46,658 nucleotides of DNA from Cudoniella acicularis. Taxonomy: Eukaryota; Ascomycota; Leotiomycetes; Helotiales; Helotiaceae. Made by a program: the position numbers and the translations under genes. Below are positions 12,281 to 22,627 of the stretch, one piece after another. The stretch lies in NCBI GenBank assembly GCA_013054445.1, contig JAAMPI010000263.1, positions 1 through 46,658 of the forward strand. The letters run 5' to 3'. The notes beneath the pieces were generated by a model. It worked only from the letters and a program-made list of their open reading frames with translations, was not told the origin of the DNA and ran no database searches. Position 1 is the stretch's first letter. Each line of letters opens with the position of its first letter.

Positions 12281-12969
12281 TTTGGAAAAGCAGTTGGCGC
12301 ATCTGCACCAGCTGAAAAGAATCCTAATGGGAGGTCTTTTCAGTTCTGGAACTTGGAATTTTCCGAGTCCGAGATCATCTTATTTTCTACCTAGGTACTA
12401 TATCGAGCGGGGTTCGCTACGGGATTCTCTGGATATTTTTCGAATCATGTAGTGTCATGAGCTTAGAGGCTCCTGAGTCATGGTGACTTCCAGGCCAAAT
12501 TTAAATAGTATCTTCCTGGTAGTCGTTTGTAGGAGTCGTCTGAAGTTTGTGGTACCCCCTGCTCTGCTTCCATGGTACGATAGCCTTTGCTATTGGGGGG
12601 ATTCTACCTACTGTACCTACGGCGTCGTGCTTTCCGGCATCGGCATCCGCTTTCGGGACCCCATATTCAACCCTTGTGTGGAGGTAGTATGTGTGCGGAG
12701 TCGTTGTGGACGACTTCGTTGGTAGGTGGACGTTGAAGCGGGGGCGGGGGCGGGGTAACTTCACAGTAGGGGAGCTAAGTAACAAATGCCAGAGGTATGG
12801 AGAACATCATTTTTCGAACTCGGCCCTTTAGATTTCGGTCCGATCTTGAACGAGTAGCGCAGAAAAATGCTCAGTTGATCTGCGATCAGTTTGTGACTTT
12901 TACTATTATTTAGGTACGAATTCTTTCCCATAAAAACTTCCCTCTTGTTCATTCAACCCAACCGAAAAA
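12281..12969. other. Intergenic: promoter side of the GH1 gene
   Basis: About 0.7 kb. It contains a short GC-rich run near 12737-12756 and probable 5' flank of the glycoside hydrolase gene. No supported gene. Confidence 0.5.
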
Positions 12970-14796
12970 ATGTTCTTGTTTCTAGTGGTTGGTTTGATGA
13001 CCACCAGCCTCTTGGCACATCCAACCTCCAGCTCATCGCAGCTCAGTATTTCCAAAGCTCATCCAACAGCTTCTAGTACCTGCAATGCGCAAGTGTCGCC
13101 TGTATATTCGTTCGCCTCGTTTTCATATACACAACAATATTCAAATCGATATGCTACGCCACTTCCAACCCCCCTCATTTACAAGACGCCTTTCGCTCCC
13201 GCTTTTAACCAAGCATCCACTTTGCTTCCAACAAATATTACTCTCACAACATATTCATTGAACACGGCTGCTACCCAAACAGCAGACGGTCAATATGGAC
13301 AAAGTGCATACGCAGCTCTCTGGGCCAGCTTTTCTTATTCATCCACGGTACCATTTACCACGACGGCCTCGGCAACTCCTATTCCTCTAAGCGAACTTGT
13401 GGCTCCTCCTGCTCTCTACAATCTGCCAGATACTAGCTGTCTGGAATTACCCTCGGATTTCATCTGGGGTGTCGCGGGAAGTGCATGGCAAATCGAAGGT
13501 GGACTTCAATCAGAAGGTCGTGGTCCAGCTCTCTTGGACGCCATTGGTGCGTTACCAAATACATCAGGAGCCAACGACTCAGTTGCTGCGGACATGAATT
13601 ACTTTCTCTACAAACAGGATATCGCCAGGCTTGCAGCTATCGGTATTCCATACTACTCATTTTCGATTTCCTGGTCGCGGATCGTGCCTTTCGGAGTTGC
13701 AAATTCAACCATCAATCAACAGGGCTTGGATCACTATGATGACTTGATCAATACTTGTCTCGAATATGGCGTCACTCCCATCGTGACATTGAGTCATGTC
13801 GATAGTCCAGTCACGGTTGATTTCGACAAGAGCACCCTGACTGAAGACTTCCTATACTACGCAAAGCAAGTGATGGCGAGATACGGCGACCGGGTACCGT
13901 ACTGGGTGACCTTCAACGAGCCAAACATCGGTATTGGCTACTCCTTCCAAACCTACAACGGACTCACAAACATCCTCCTCGCCCACGCCGCCGTCTACGA
14001 CTGGTACAAGAACACCCTCCATGGAACCGGCAAAATTACCACGAAATTCGCCAACAACCTGGCCGTCCCTCTCGACTCAACCAACCCTTCCGACATCAGC
14101 GCCGCCCTCCGCTACCAAGACTTCATTCTCGGAATCATGGGCAACCCTCTCTTCCTCGGGCAACAATATCCCACTTCCGTCCTCTCCACCCCCAACTTGA
14201 ACCTCACAGCCCTCACCCCCACCCAAATCGCATCAATACACAACCGCATCGACTTTTTCGCCTTCGACCCTTACGTCGCCCAATTCGCTTCCCAGCCACC
14301 AGACTACACATCCTGCCTCTCCAACACTTCTCACCCCCTCTACCCCTCCTGCATCTCCCTAACCAACACCCAAGCCAACGGCTGGCTCATGGGCGCCGCC
14401 TCCAACGCATACGCCTATATCGCCCCGCAATATGTGCGCCAACAACTCCTCTACGCCTGGAGCACCTTCCGCCCGTCCAACGGAATCCTTATTTCCGAAT
14501 TCGGCTTCAATCCCATCCACGATAGTCTCAAAACCCCCGACGCTCAACGATTCGATCTCGAACGCACTCTCTATTATCAAGATTTTCTGGCTGAAGTGCT
14601 GAAAGCTGTGCATGAAGATGGCGTAAAGGTGATTGGCGCGTTAGCGTGGAGTTTCGTGGATAATAATGAGTTTGGGAGTTTTGCGAATCAGTATGGGATG
14701 CAGACTGTTAATCGCACGGATGGACTGTCTACGAGGAGGTACAAGAGGAGTATTTTTGATTTTGTGGATTTTTTTAAGAGGCATGTTGCTTCTTGA
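12970..14796 (+). CDS. Secreted glycoside hydrolase family 1, beta-glucosidase-like
   Basis: One exon of 608 residues from the ATG at 12970. A signal peptide is evident (hydrophobic MFLFLVVGLMTTSLLA, then Ser/Thr-rich sequence), so the enzyme is probably exported. Residues about 18-150 are a Ser/Thr/Ala-rich N-terminal extension not typical of GH1. The GH1 barrel starts near 160 (DFIWGVAGSAWQIEGG) and shows the HVDSP variant of the usual HWDLP motif. The acid/base Glu317 is in TFNEPN and the nucleophile Glu510 in LISEFGFNP. Near the C-terminus, AWSFVDNNEFG and GLSTRRYKRS replace the usual WSLLDNFEW and SAKW-type signatures. GH1 enzymes cleave terminal beta-glucosides by a retaining mechanism. 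Both catalytic glutamates are present, so activity is plausible; the substrate is unknown. Codon use shifts to a C-rich third position around 13930-14520. Confidence 0.9.
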   Translation: MFLFLVVGLMTTSLLAHPTSSSSQLSISKAHPTASSTCNAQVSPVYSFASFSYTQQYSNRYATPLPTPLIYKTPFAPAFNQASTLLPTNITLTTYSLNTAATQTADGQYGQSAYAALWASFSYSSTVPFTTTASATPIPLSELVAPPALYNLPDTSCLELPSDFIWGVAGSAWQIEGGLQSEGRGPALLDAIGALPNTSGANDSVAADMNYFLYKQDIARLAAIGIPYYSFSISWSRIVPFGVANSTINQQGLDHYDDLINTCLEYGVTPIVTLSHVDSPVTVDFDKSTLTEDFLYYAKQVMARYGDRVPYWVTFNEPNIGIGYSFQTYNGLTNILLAHAAVYDWYKNTLHGTGKITTKFANNLAVPLDSTNPSDISAALRYQDFILGIMGNPLFLGQQYPTSVLSTPNLNLTALTPTQIASIHNRIDFFAFDPYVAQFASQPPDYTSCLSNTSHPLYPSCISLTNTQANGWLMGAASNAYAYIAPQYVRQQLLYAWSTFRPSNGILISEFGFNPIHDSLKTPDAQRFDLERTLYYQDFLAEVLKAVHEDGVKVIGALAWSFVDNNEFGSFANQYGMQTVNRTDGLSTRRYKRSIFDFVDFFKRHVAS

Positions 14797-15262
14797 TTTG
14801 AGGAATCGACCTGCCTATAGCTTAATTCATAAAACATAATAGGGAATTCAATGAGTTTATGACTTATAGTATTTTATATGAAGTTTCATCTAGGAATTCG
14901 CTTATTGAAATGAGATAATATGTAGTCGCGTTATATAACTTCTGTATTTAATATTTCGATATATCTCTATAACTTATAAGAATAGAATAGTCTAAAGTAT
15001 TATATGCACTCTATATTATCTAATATATAGTTTTTATTCGTATTTTATTAAGTACTATTACTATAAATTAGAAGATATACTTTATACAAATTAATTGTAT
15101 TCCACCTAAACGCAATGTTCGGGTGCGATGCGCAGCCTCGCAAAAGCAACGTTTGAGAGCTCAGCCACTTTCCAATGTCATCTCAAATTTTCCCACCGTC
15201 AATGATCACCATGACTTCCTGTAGTCCCTTCACCACTGCCCATCGCACCAACCTAGCTAACG
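14797..15262. other. Intergenic, strongly AT-rich
   Basis: 14810-15110 is extremely AT-rich with repeated TATA/ATAT words, like RIP-affected relics seen elsewhere in the window. It separates the GH1 gene from the methyltransferase fusion gene. No open frame of note. Confidence 0.55.
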
Positions 15263-18227
15263 ATGTCTTTTGGCTGGTCTGCCGGCGACATCGTTGCAGC
15301 CTTGAAATTGCTGTACAAAATTGGCAGTGCGCTCAAAGATTCGGGTGGAGCCTCGTCTGGGTTCCAAGATAGCGATTCCTTCCTGCGGACGCTCTCACGA
15401 ACTCTGGAACATCTGAATGCACTGCAAGCTACACTTTTCGACCCAGATCTCGCCAGGAGTCTGCGAGAACAATGTGACCAAATTCGGGTCCCCTTGAACA
15501 TATTCCTTGGTGATGTTGGGCGAAGGTTTGAACCCGCTCTTGGTCTGAATAGTCGGAGGAATAGGATTTTTGCTGCCCCACGCAAGATACAATGGGCGCT
15601 TTTGACCTCAAAAAAGATCAAGCAACTACAGGATCGAATAACTGTGCCTATGGCTGCCGTTGGTCTGATTCTCGGTCAACAAATTGTGTAAGTTAACTCT
15701 GGAACCCTATCGTAGATGTCGACGCTCATATTTTCTTTAGCCAGACCTCTCTAGAAATGCCTAATCATATTCAGGATCGAATTTCACATATTATTAACAC
15801 TGTCATCGATACCAAAATAACACCTGCAACGACATTGGTCGATAATAAACTTGGCACTCTTTTAGCAGCACAAGCTTCTGCGACTAACACGATAACACAA
15901 AATTTGGACGACATTGAGAGATCTACAAGAGAAGCGCTCCATGCAAAGGTGCTGGAAGGTCGCGAGGTTATGGTATCGCTAGAGAGTAAAGTCGAACAGG
16001 TTCTCATATCACAGGAAACATCCGCCGAGGTGACCAAAAACCTTCATACAAACTTCGAAGATCTCTGCATATCTCAGTCGACCTCCAATGATGTCATTCT
16101 ACGATGTGCCCGTCAATCGGGCCACGATATGGCAAAGGCGGTTCACATGCAGTCCTTGGATGTTCGTGCACAGTCATCAAGCCTACACAGGAAGCTTGAT
16201 CAAGTTGATACTTCGATTGGCGCCATACGAGATTCCTTGCAAGATCTTTTCGGCGCTAAACTCAATTTGAATCCGGATATGTCCAAGTCTGACGTTGAAC
16301 GAGCTGTTAGTAACATTCTGGGCAGCATTTGGTTGCTGTTATCGAGTCTCCAGCTTTTGATTCGCGAACTTGTGTAAGCATTCAAGTTTAAACTTTGAGT
16401 ATTGTCTCTGTGCTGACTATGTTAGAATCCTCCTTGCACCATATATGATCGCTTTCTATCGAAACACAGTGCAAAGGTTCATACAGTATGGTGACTATTT
16501 CTTATTCGAAGATGCAATTGGTCGAATCAAAAGGCTACCCTGCGCTCAATTCCAGCATTGGGATGTAAGTACTGCCTTTTTTACGTGTAGTAAATCTAAT
16601 CAGTAACACAAATCTAGATATTTTACGACTTTCTTATCAACAGCTTCCAACATAAGCCTGGGTTGTCCCTGGTGCTCACCGAACGGTTTATGGTACTGAA
16701 TAAATATAATAACTATCCCATCACTCGGGACGCTTGGCGAGCTGTTATCCAACCCAAATCTAAAGTCATAATGGCCATGATTTTGAATAGCAAACTCGTC
16801 AAGCAAGGAAGATGCGTAGATCCCTCATGTTCAGGTCGAGTTTCATTTTCCACATCCAGAACGACTCTCATTTGGTAAATTAGATATCCTATATCCTCTG
16901 TAATTGCTAATCGAGACTTATAGTCCCATATGTGCGAAACACCTTTCTATCAAAGAAGCCAAACCCTTCAGCAATGGCTATGTCTCAAGCTCTCCTTTCA
17001 CAATCAACGAAAATGGCCCAGCACGTGGACAAGCCAAGGACGAACCCAAATCTGCAAGCTCATCCACAGGCTCATCTGAAAACGTCATTTTGAAGATGAG
17101 CCTGGAGAAATCAAGCCATAGGAGGAGGAATTCAAGCAACCAGACACCTTTGGATATCCACGAGAAGGAGCTTAAATCATTCAAACGAATCATATGCCTC
17201 GAATCAATGAATTCTTGGAACCTCGAATCAGGAATTCCATCTCTACGAATGGGTGAGAAGAAAGGCACCCATTTTAATAAACAGATCGAAGATGAGTTGG
17301 ATAATATGAGCTTCAGTGATACGAGGAGCCTCAATGACACCGATGTGGTATACTACTATATCCATGGCCGACGGTATTGCAAAGAATACTACATGCCCAA
17401 CGACGAAGAGGAACAAATCCGCATGAAGATTCTACACGAAGTTTATCTGTACCTGTTAGGTGGAAGACTTACGACAGTGCCCCTCAAGAATCCTACTAAA
17501 ATTCTAGATGTAGGGACAGGCTGCGGAGATTGGGCTATGGATATAGGCGACGAATATCCTGGGGCCGAAGTAATAGGGATAGATATTGCACACATTCAAC
17601 CAAACGTTGTGCCTCTAAATGTATACTTCGAGATCTACGATGTGGAAGAAGAAGGTGGCTGGACATTTGCCGATGATGAATTCGACCTTGTACATTTCCG
17701 AACTATGATAGGTGCGTTCAAGGATTGGAATTATATATACAAAGAAACATACAAGCATCTAAAAGCTGGAGGATGGGTTGAGGTCATAGATTTCGATGAC
17801 TATGAAGGAATACTACAATTGTTTCCTCCGGGCTCTCAGATAGAACCTTGGTTAGCTGCTATTGCAGAAGGATCCCGAAAGGCTGGACGACTAAGGGGAA
17901 TCGGGCATTTAGAGCATGAGAAGCTTACAGATCTAGGATTCGTAGATGTAAGTACTGAAGAGTACAATATCCCTATGGGAGTCTGGCCGGATAATTTAGA
18001 GGCGAATAAGATTGGGAAGCCGTTTTTGGCTATGCAACTGTGTGGAATCGAAGGATTATGTCTACGGGTTCTTAGCGGAGCAGATGGGGTGGGATCTAGA
18101 TGAAGTGAGGATTATTTCTAACATTATTGCTCACGAAGTCAGAGCGCTTTTTATGGATCCCGAGAAGGCGAGAGGCTTAGGGTTCAAGGTTAGGATGATG
18201 AAGGGGAGGAAACCTACCGTTTCTTAG
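15263..18227 (+). CDS. STAND-type N-terminal domain + ubiquitin-like domain + Cys knuckle + SAM methyltransferase fusion
   Basis: Five exons with consistent phases: 15263-15687, 15741-16373, 16426-16564, 16618-16874 and 16924-18103 (or to 18227, see below). Donors are GTAAGT, GTAAGC, GTAAGT and GTAAAT; all acceptors are TAG. About 880 residues. Residues 1-150 match the N-terminal domain found on fungal STAND/ankyrin proteins (MSFGWSAGDIVAALKLLYKI). A helical coil follows (150-350). A ubiquitin-like domain spans about 360-460 (FLFEDAIGRIKRLPC ... TRDAWRAVIQP), followed by a Cys pattern C-x4-C ... C-x2-C-x2-H and then a basic linker. From about 600 comes a LaeA/TAM-like Rossmann methyltransferase: motif I KILDVGTGCGDWAMDIGDE, acidic loop VIGIDIA, FDLVHFRTMIG, and LKAGGWVEVIDF. 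The frame shifts by one base at the GGG run 18065-18069: the family-like C-terminus continues in another frame to 18227, while the current frame stops at 18103. The methylated substrate is unknown. Confidence 0.78.
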
Positions 18228-18939
18228 CAGGTTTTAGAATGTCAAGATCTTGTCGCTCTTTTTTGCTCAAATCAAATATATTTTAGTCGGAATTAAAAAT
18301 ATCACATTTCGCTAAGAGGATGATTTTTTGCTTCATAGGGACGACTCTTAGGCGGTGTGTGCGAACTAAGCAGTGTGTACAAACCAAATAGTGTGCCTAG
18401 TAGTTGGTTGGCTAAAGGGTGCTGACTTAGGTCCTTTCTTGTCTAAAGCAGCGATTTAGGTAAGCGAGACGTTATTCCTAAAGTAGTAAGCTAAACTCAA
18501 AGAGGCAGCGCATCTGAACATAGTTTGCAGCTAAACGGAGTGTTCAGGTACGATAGCCGCCGAATTCAGCGGGTTTGGTCGCTGTTTTATACGACGATTG
18601 TCCTAACCTAGGGACCTACAAAGGGGCGCAAGTGCGCTCGCTTCGTCCACCACCGAAGATCTTCCGCCTTAGAATCCAGGTGGAGAATAGATAATCTCTA
18701 TTATACTTTATCATAGGACCCTCGAAAAAGTACTGCCTTATTTTATCTAAACTAAAGATCTTACGATACCCGCTGATATAATAATAACTAGTGTCTTCCT
18801 AGCTAGTAATAATAGTATTATTTTTTATTGCCTAGAGATATTATATAAAAGATTTTATTAAATACTTATAATCTAGATTTCCTGTTATTAAGAAACTTCT
18901 TCTTCTTTTTAAACCTTCTAATTCCTATAATCGCCTCTA
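18228..18939. other. Intergenic, partly AT-rich
   Basis: About 0.7 kb after the fusion gene. 18690-18910 is AT-rich and RIP-like. Nothing coding is supported. Confidence 0.5.
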
Positions 18940-19193
18940 TGTCACAGACCTGGCTTAACGCACAGTCCTGCGACTAAGGAGACTTCTGATAGTGTGGCAC
19001 TATATGTGACAGAGACTGCGACGCGGCTCCTGACCCCTTATCACGTGCCCTCGCTTACTAACACTCACCTCCTGTATATAGACCCCTTAAGGGACACCTC
19101 TTCCTTCTTCTCTCCTTAGCTTAGTTTCTTGGTAAATATAGCACGTTCTCGTAAATACGTCCTACGTGATGTCAGGGCTCTAGTGTCTTTACA
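18940..19193 (+). repeat. LTR-like repeat, copy 1
   Basis: Starts TGTCACAGACCTGG and ends CTTTACA, as LTRs start TG and end CA. Its 3' two thirds match copy 2 at 27858-28070 closely: CTCACCTCCTGTATATA, a TATA-like core; the pyrimidine run before CTTAGCTTAGTTTCTT; AAATACGTCC; GTCAGGG. No matching target-site duplication is seen (ctcta before, gagct after). Probably a solo LTR, since no gag-pol sequence lies nearby. Confidence 0.65.
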
Positions 19194-19204
19194 GAGCTGT
19201 AATA

Positions 19205-19455
19205 TTACCTACCGCCGATCGCGAAAAGATAGCGAACGGTTATATCTTTGAGCGTTGTAGTATTCGTTACATAATCGTGCCTTTTTCTTGTGTACCTACT
19301 CTATGTTACGAATAGGTAGGTCTCGAATTCTAAATTCTAAGCCTTCTTTTAATCTAGATAGCTAGTATTTCGGGGATTATAATTGTATGCTTAGGATGTT
19401 TTTGGGCCGTGACATTGTAGGGTTATGTAGTGGGTACAAATTTGTTATTGGAGAG
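19205..19455 (+). repeat. Diverged dispersed repeat, copy 1 (partner at 22289-22530)
   Basis: Aligns along about 240 bp with 22289-22530 in the same orientation: shared blocks TTACCGCCG / CTACCGCCG, CCTCGTGTACCCAC / TCTTGTGTACCTAC, and GTGGGCACAAATTTGTT / GTGGGTACAAATTTGTT. Most differences are transitions, and this copy is richer in T/A, which is what RIP leaves. I cannot assign the repeat to a known element class. It follows LTR copy 1 directly. Confidence 0.65.
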
Positions 19456-19559
19456 TAAAAGGTATAGAGGGTATAGAGGTAAGTTATAGGAATCAAGAGA
19501 TTTTGAAGGAGATAAGGGAGAAGGAGGAAATTAGTGTCTGAATAACTAGCCGGAAGAAA

Positions 19560-19757
19560 GGGGGGACGGCTCTTCGTTAGAGAAAACAGGCCGATTTTAA
19601 ATTATTTATAGTAATATAGTTATTTATAGAATCATATAGAAAGTTAGCTTATTTTTTCTCTTATAGACGATTTTAAATTATTCACAGTAGTATAGTTATT
19701 TATAAAAGTATGTCAAATCGGCCTGTTTTTCCTCCGATGAAGAGGACGGGGCGTTAC
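19560..19757. mobile_element. MITE-like element with terminal inverted repeats
   Basis: A perfect 15-bp inverted pair (AAAACAGGCCGATTT at 19583-19597, its reverse complement at 19715-19729) that extends imperfectly outward through tcttcgttagag / cctccgatgaaga. The inside is AT-rich and holds a tandem pair of about 36 bp (19593-19628 and 19669-19705, both starting GATTTTAAATTATT). No coding capacity, so it is a non-autonomous element. A related single end is at 25461-25490. Confidence 0.6.
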
Positions 19758-19875
19758 GATAAGCGAGAGCTTGGCTTTGGATAGGGGGCGGGGTTAAATG
19801 AACTGCGAAAAGTATATAAATGGCAGCTGAGGTATTAAATTTAGTTCGAGTAGCATTTGAGGTATTCAGTGATAT

Positions 19876-21759
19876 TTAAGCAATCTCGAAATCTCGACTT
19901 AACACTTCCATATCTCCTCTCTTCATAGCTTCCCCGTCCATAATCCCATGTATATAGCACTCACCGACGAGCTTAAACAACCCCTTCCCACATTCCCTGA
20001 GCACAAAAGGTACTCGCGAACCAAATAAGATACACACTTTATCCTCAGTGATACTTCCATTAGGAACACTGCCTAGGTACCCCCCAGCCGTGACACATAA
20101 ATTCCTTCCAGTGCAGTGCTCCCCAACTTGGTTCATAAACGCCGTAAAATTCGAATAATCCACCGGGACAACGATGCGATGTAACGCTGCGATATCCATG
20201 CTTCCATCAGCTGCTGTTACCTTATGGTACTTTCGAATGAGCCTGTAAGCAGTGGCATATTCTGGCGGGGCTCTTTCCGGAGGTATCCCAGCTGTTTGAT
20301 TACCACAAAGAGTTCGCCAAAGTGACTCTTCGCGACTATGGCCTTCGGGAAACTTGTGCGCACCTTCAGCTAATGCTGCAAAATTCGCAAAGCAAGCCTT
20401 GCTACGTAGAGCTATGCGGGCTTGGCTAGCTTGCGACGTGTGATCAAGTTCGGATTCCTCCTCTTCTACAAGCACTGAAGTATCGAGCTGCGAGATGGTG
20501 TCAATAACTGCGCCCCGAATGGTCAGGATTTTCCTATCGGCTGAGATTGATAGCATCGGTTGGGACTCCCCAGAGGCGCAAAAACCCACCCTCTTTGCTG
20601 TCGCAGCGATGATTGCTCTGCCATCGTTCCGGTGGCTCCAGTCTGGGACCCAAGATGGAAGCTTTGGATTTTCCGGAGCCGAGCTGACTCCTGAATTTGC
20701 CAACAACTCCAAATCTTTCAGTTCCTCCAAGTTATGAGTTGCAACGGATAAATAAACTTCCTCAGCAGAAAGTCTATAATCAAGGTCGAGACCCATGCTC
20801 CCCGGAGTCGTGACGACGCCCATCATGGCAAAGACTTTGTCGCGCGGATCGGTGGCCATATATTTTCGTGTCAGGCGTAACATACCCAGAAGTCCCCAGG
20901 TTTTGTCTTGATCTTTATGCGCTTGACTCAAATGATAGATAACGACAACACTAGAAATTCCTGGGGCGAAGAAGCCAACTGGGAATTGCCCGAGATGACC
21001 ATTCATGCGAACAGATCGAGCAACATTGGAAATGTGATCCCACTTAACGGAATAGGAGCCACACACAACAGTTGATTCGCAAGCCATCTAACTCTTCTAG
21101 TCAGCATTCTTTGATCTTGGAAAAATGAAATTCTCATAGCTTGTTTGGATTCTCGAGAGTCGAGGGGGAAAGGAAACCCCACAGGATTCACATACTGCTG
21201 CTTCTTGTACTACCCATATGCGCCTAAACCATGGACGCTGAAATAGTTTCACGAGGGCAACCCAATCAGGGTCCCCCATTTTTGGTAGCCCAGCAGTAGA
21301 GAATGATTCAGGACCGATATTAACTAAGCCGTGCTTTGCGAATACATCCTCGAACCGATTCAATAGCGAGAATGCCGCTTTATCTTCCAAAGTATCCCTT
21401 CCAAGCCATATCACGACATGGAGAGCTTTCTTATATATGTCCTTCATCATGCCCACTTGCTCCGTCCGCTCCTGATCGTTTCTTTGGTTAATGCACACGG
21501 CATCAATCCACATGATCCGCTGACTCTCCGGTTTCCGTAGATATTGAAGTACATCGAAGAGATTCCGTGTGACTAACATATCAGAGCCGCCGCAGGTGAT
21601 GGCCGATTCCTGTTCAGTGGAGCCCCAAGTGTATGACAGAGCTTCGTATGGTGGTGGAGTATGTAAGCTCGTGGCTTGAAGCTTGCAGCGAATGGGCGAC
21701 TCCGCAGAGCCAGCTTCAATACATAGTAGCCGAATGTGGTCTGGGGGTAAAGGCTCCAT
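19876..21759 (-). CDS. HET-domain (heterokaryon incompatibility) protein
   Basis: Two exons, 21759-21196 and 21087-19876, joined across a 108-nt intron (donor GTATGT, acceptor GTTAG, phase 0), giving about 591 residues. The ATG at 21759 (MEPLPPDHIRLL) is the first in frame; the frame is open slightly upstream without an ATG. The HET domain covers about 35-190: PPYEALSYTWGS, IMWIDAVCINQRND, HVVIWLGRD, FRRIWVVQEAA. Conserved downstream parts are DPRDKVFAMMGV and a C-terminal module with VPFVLRECGKGLFKLVGECYIHGIMDGEA written here in family order (VPFVLRECG, then VGECYIHGIMDGEA). HET proteins act in allorecognition and cell death. No lesion is seen, in contrast to the HET gene at 9970-12280. Confidence 0.9.
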
Positions 21760-22288
21760 AGCGAGCCCATTCAAACTGCAGGATGTAACAAGCCGTGTAC
21801 TTGATTTATTTTTCTTTTGTTGTGCATCATTATGCTGGACCAGCCACAGAATAAGCGAGCTAATAATAGGAGGCTAAGGTGACTGAGGCTGCCAGGGATT
21901 ACTTGAGTATAAAGGACAGATTATCTTGTGCAAACCTTTCCTTCTGCCAGATTTAACTCACAAAACCACTTCTCTAAGGGAGTGGGATATGGGACTCGGG
22001 ACATGGGGCTTGACTATAGCATCGTTTTGATTCTGGTGGCAAAGGCCCCTTTCGAGCTTCAAAAGAAGATCAATCAAGGCAGGTATCCTAGAAAGCTACC
22101 GAAAAATGCCTCTTGTCCCAAGCCGTTCTTTCCACCTGCTTCAAAGGCATTTCGAAGATCTTAGAATGGCGAAACAAAATTTTGGTCGCAAAATATGTAT
22201 CTGGGTGAAGTGGATCTAGGTAATCAATGCTCTCTACTGCTGAGCTTGTACTCTTCGAGGGAGATGGATGTTTCATGCCGTTCAATAA
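21760..22288. other. Intergenic
   Basis: About 0.5 kb upstream of the intact HET gene, its likely promoter. Short frames (for example 22088-22291 minus) have no recognisable similarity. Confidence 0.5.
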
Positions 22289-22530
22289 CATAACTTACCG
22301 CCGGAAGCATGGCGAATGGTCATATGCTTCAGCGTAATAGTGGCCATTATACAATCATGCCTTCTCCTCGTGTACCCACTTCATGTCATAGACCATCGGG
22401 TCTTGTATTCCACGCCGCAGATAGCCAGCACTTCGAGGATCATAATCGCATGCTTATTGGGGATGTGTTTGGGTCGTGGCAATGTAAGTTTGTGTGGTGG
22501 GCACAAATTTGTTGTCGGATCGCTGCTGGT
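22289..22530 (+). repeat. Diverged dispersed repeat, copy 2
   Basis: Partner of 19205-19455 and the less T/A-rich of the two. It ends about 100 bp short of the degenerate SLD5 copy. Reading frames through it have no recognised domain. Confidence 0.6.
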
Positions 22531-22627
22531 GTCCGGAATTTGGGTCTTCGAGAATTGATAATGACATCTCCGTAATTGACGCTCATGTTCATTTTTGTAG
22601 ACCACATCGCATCGCATCAATCTTCCC

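Noticed and set aside
15100..18560. Short similarity between 15107-15128 (CTAAACGCAATGTTCGGGTGCG) and 18532-18553 as a direct repeat flanking the methyltransferase fusion gene
   Set aside because: The match is only about 20 bp with several mismatches and does not extend, so it may be chance or a trace of an unrelated relic.
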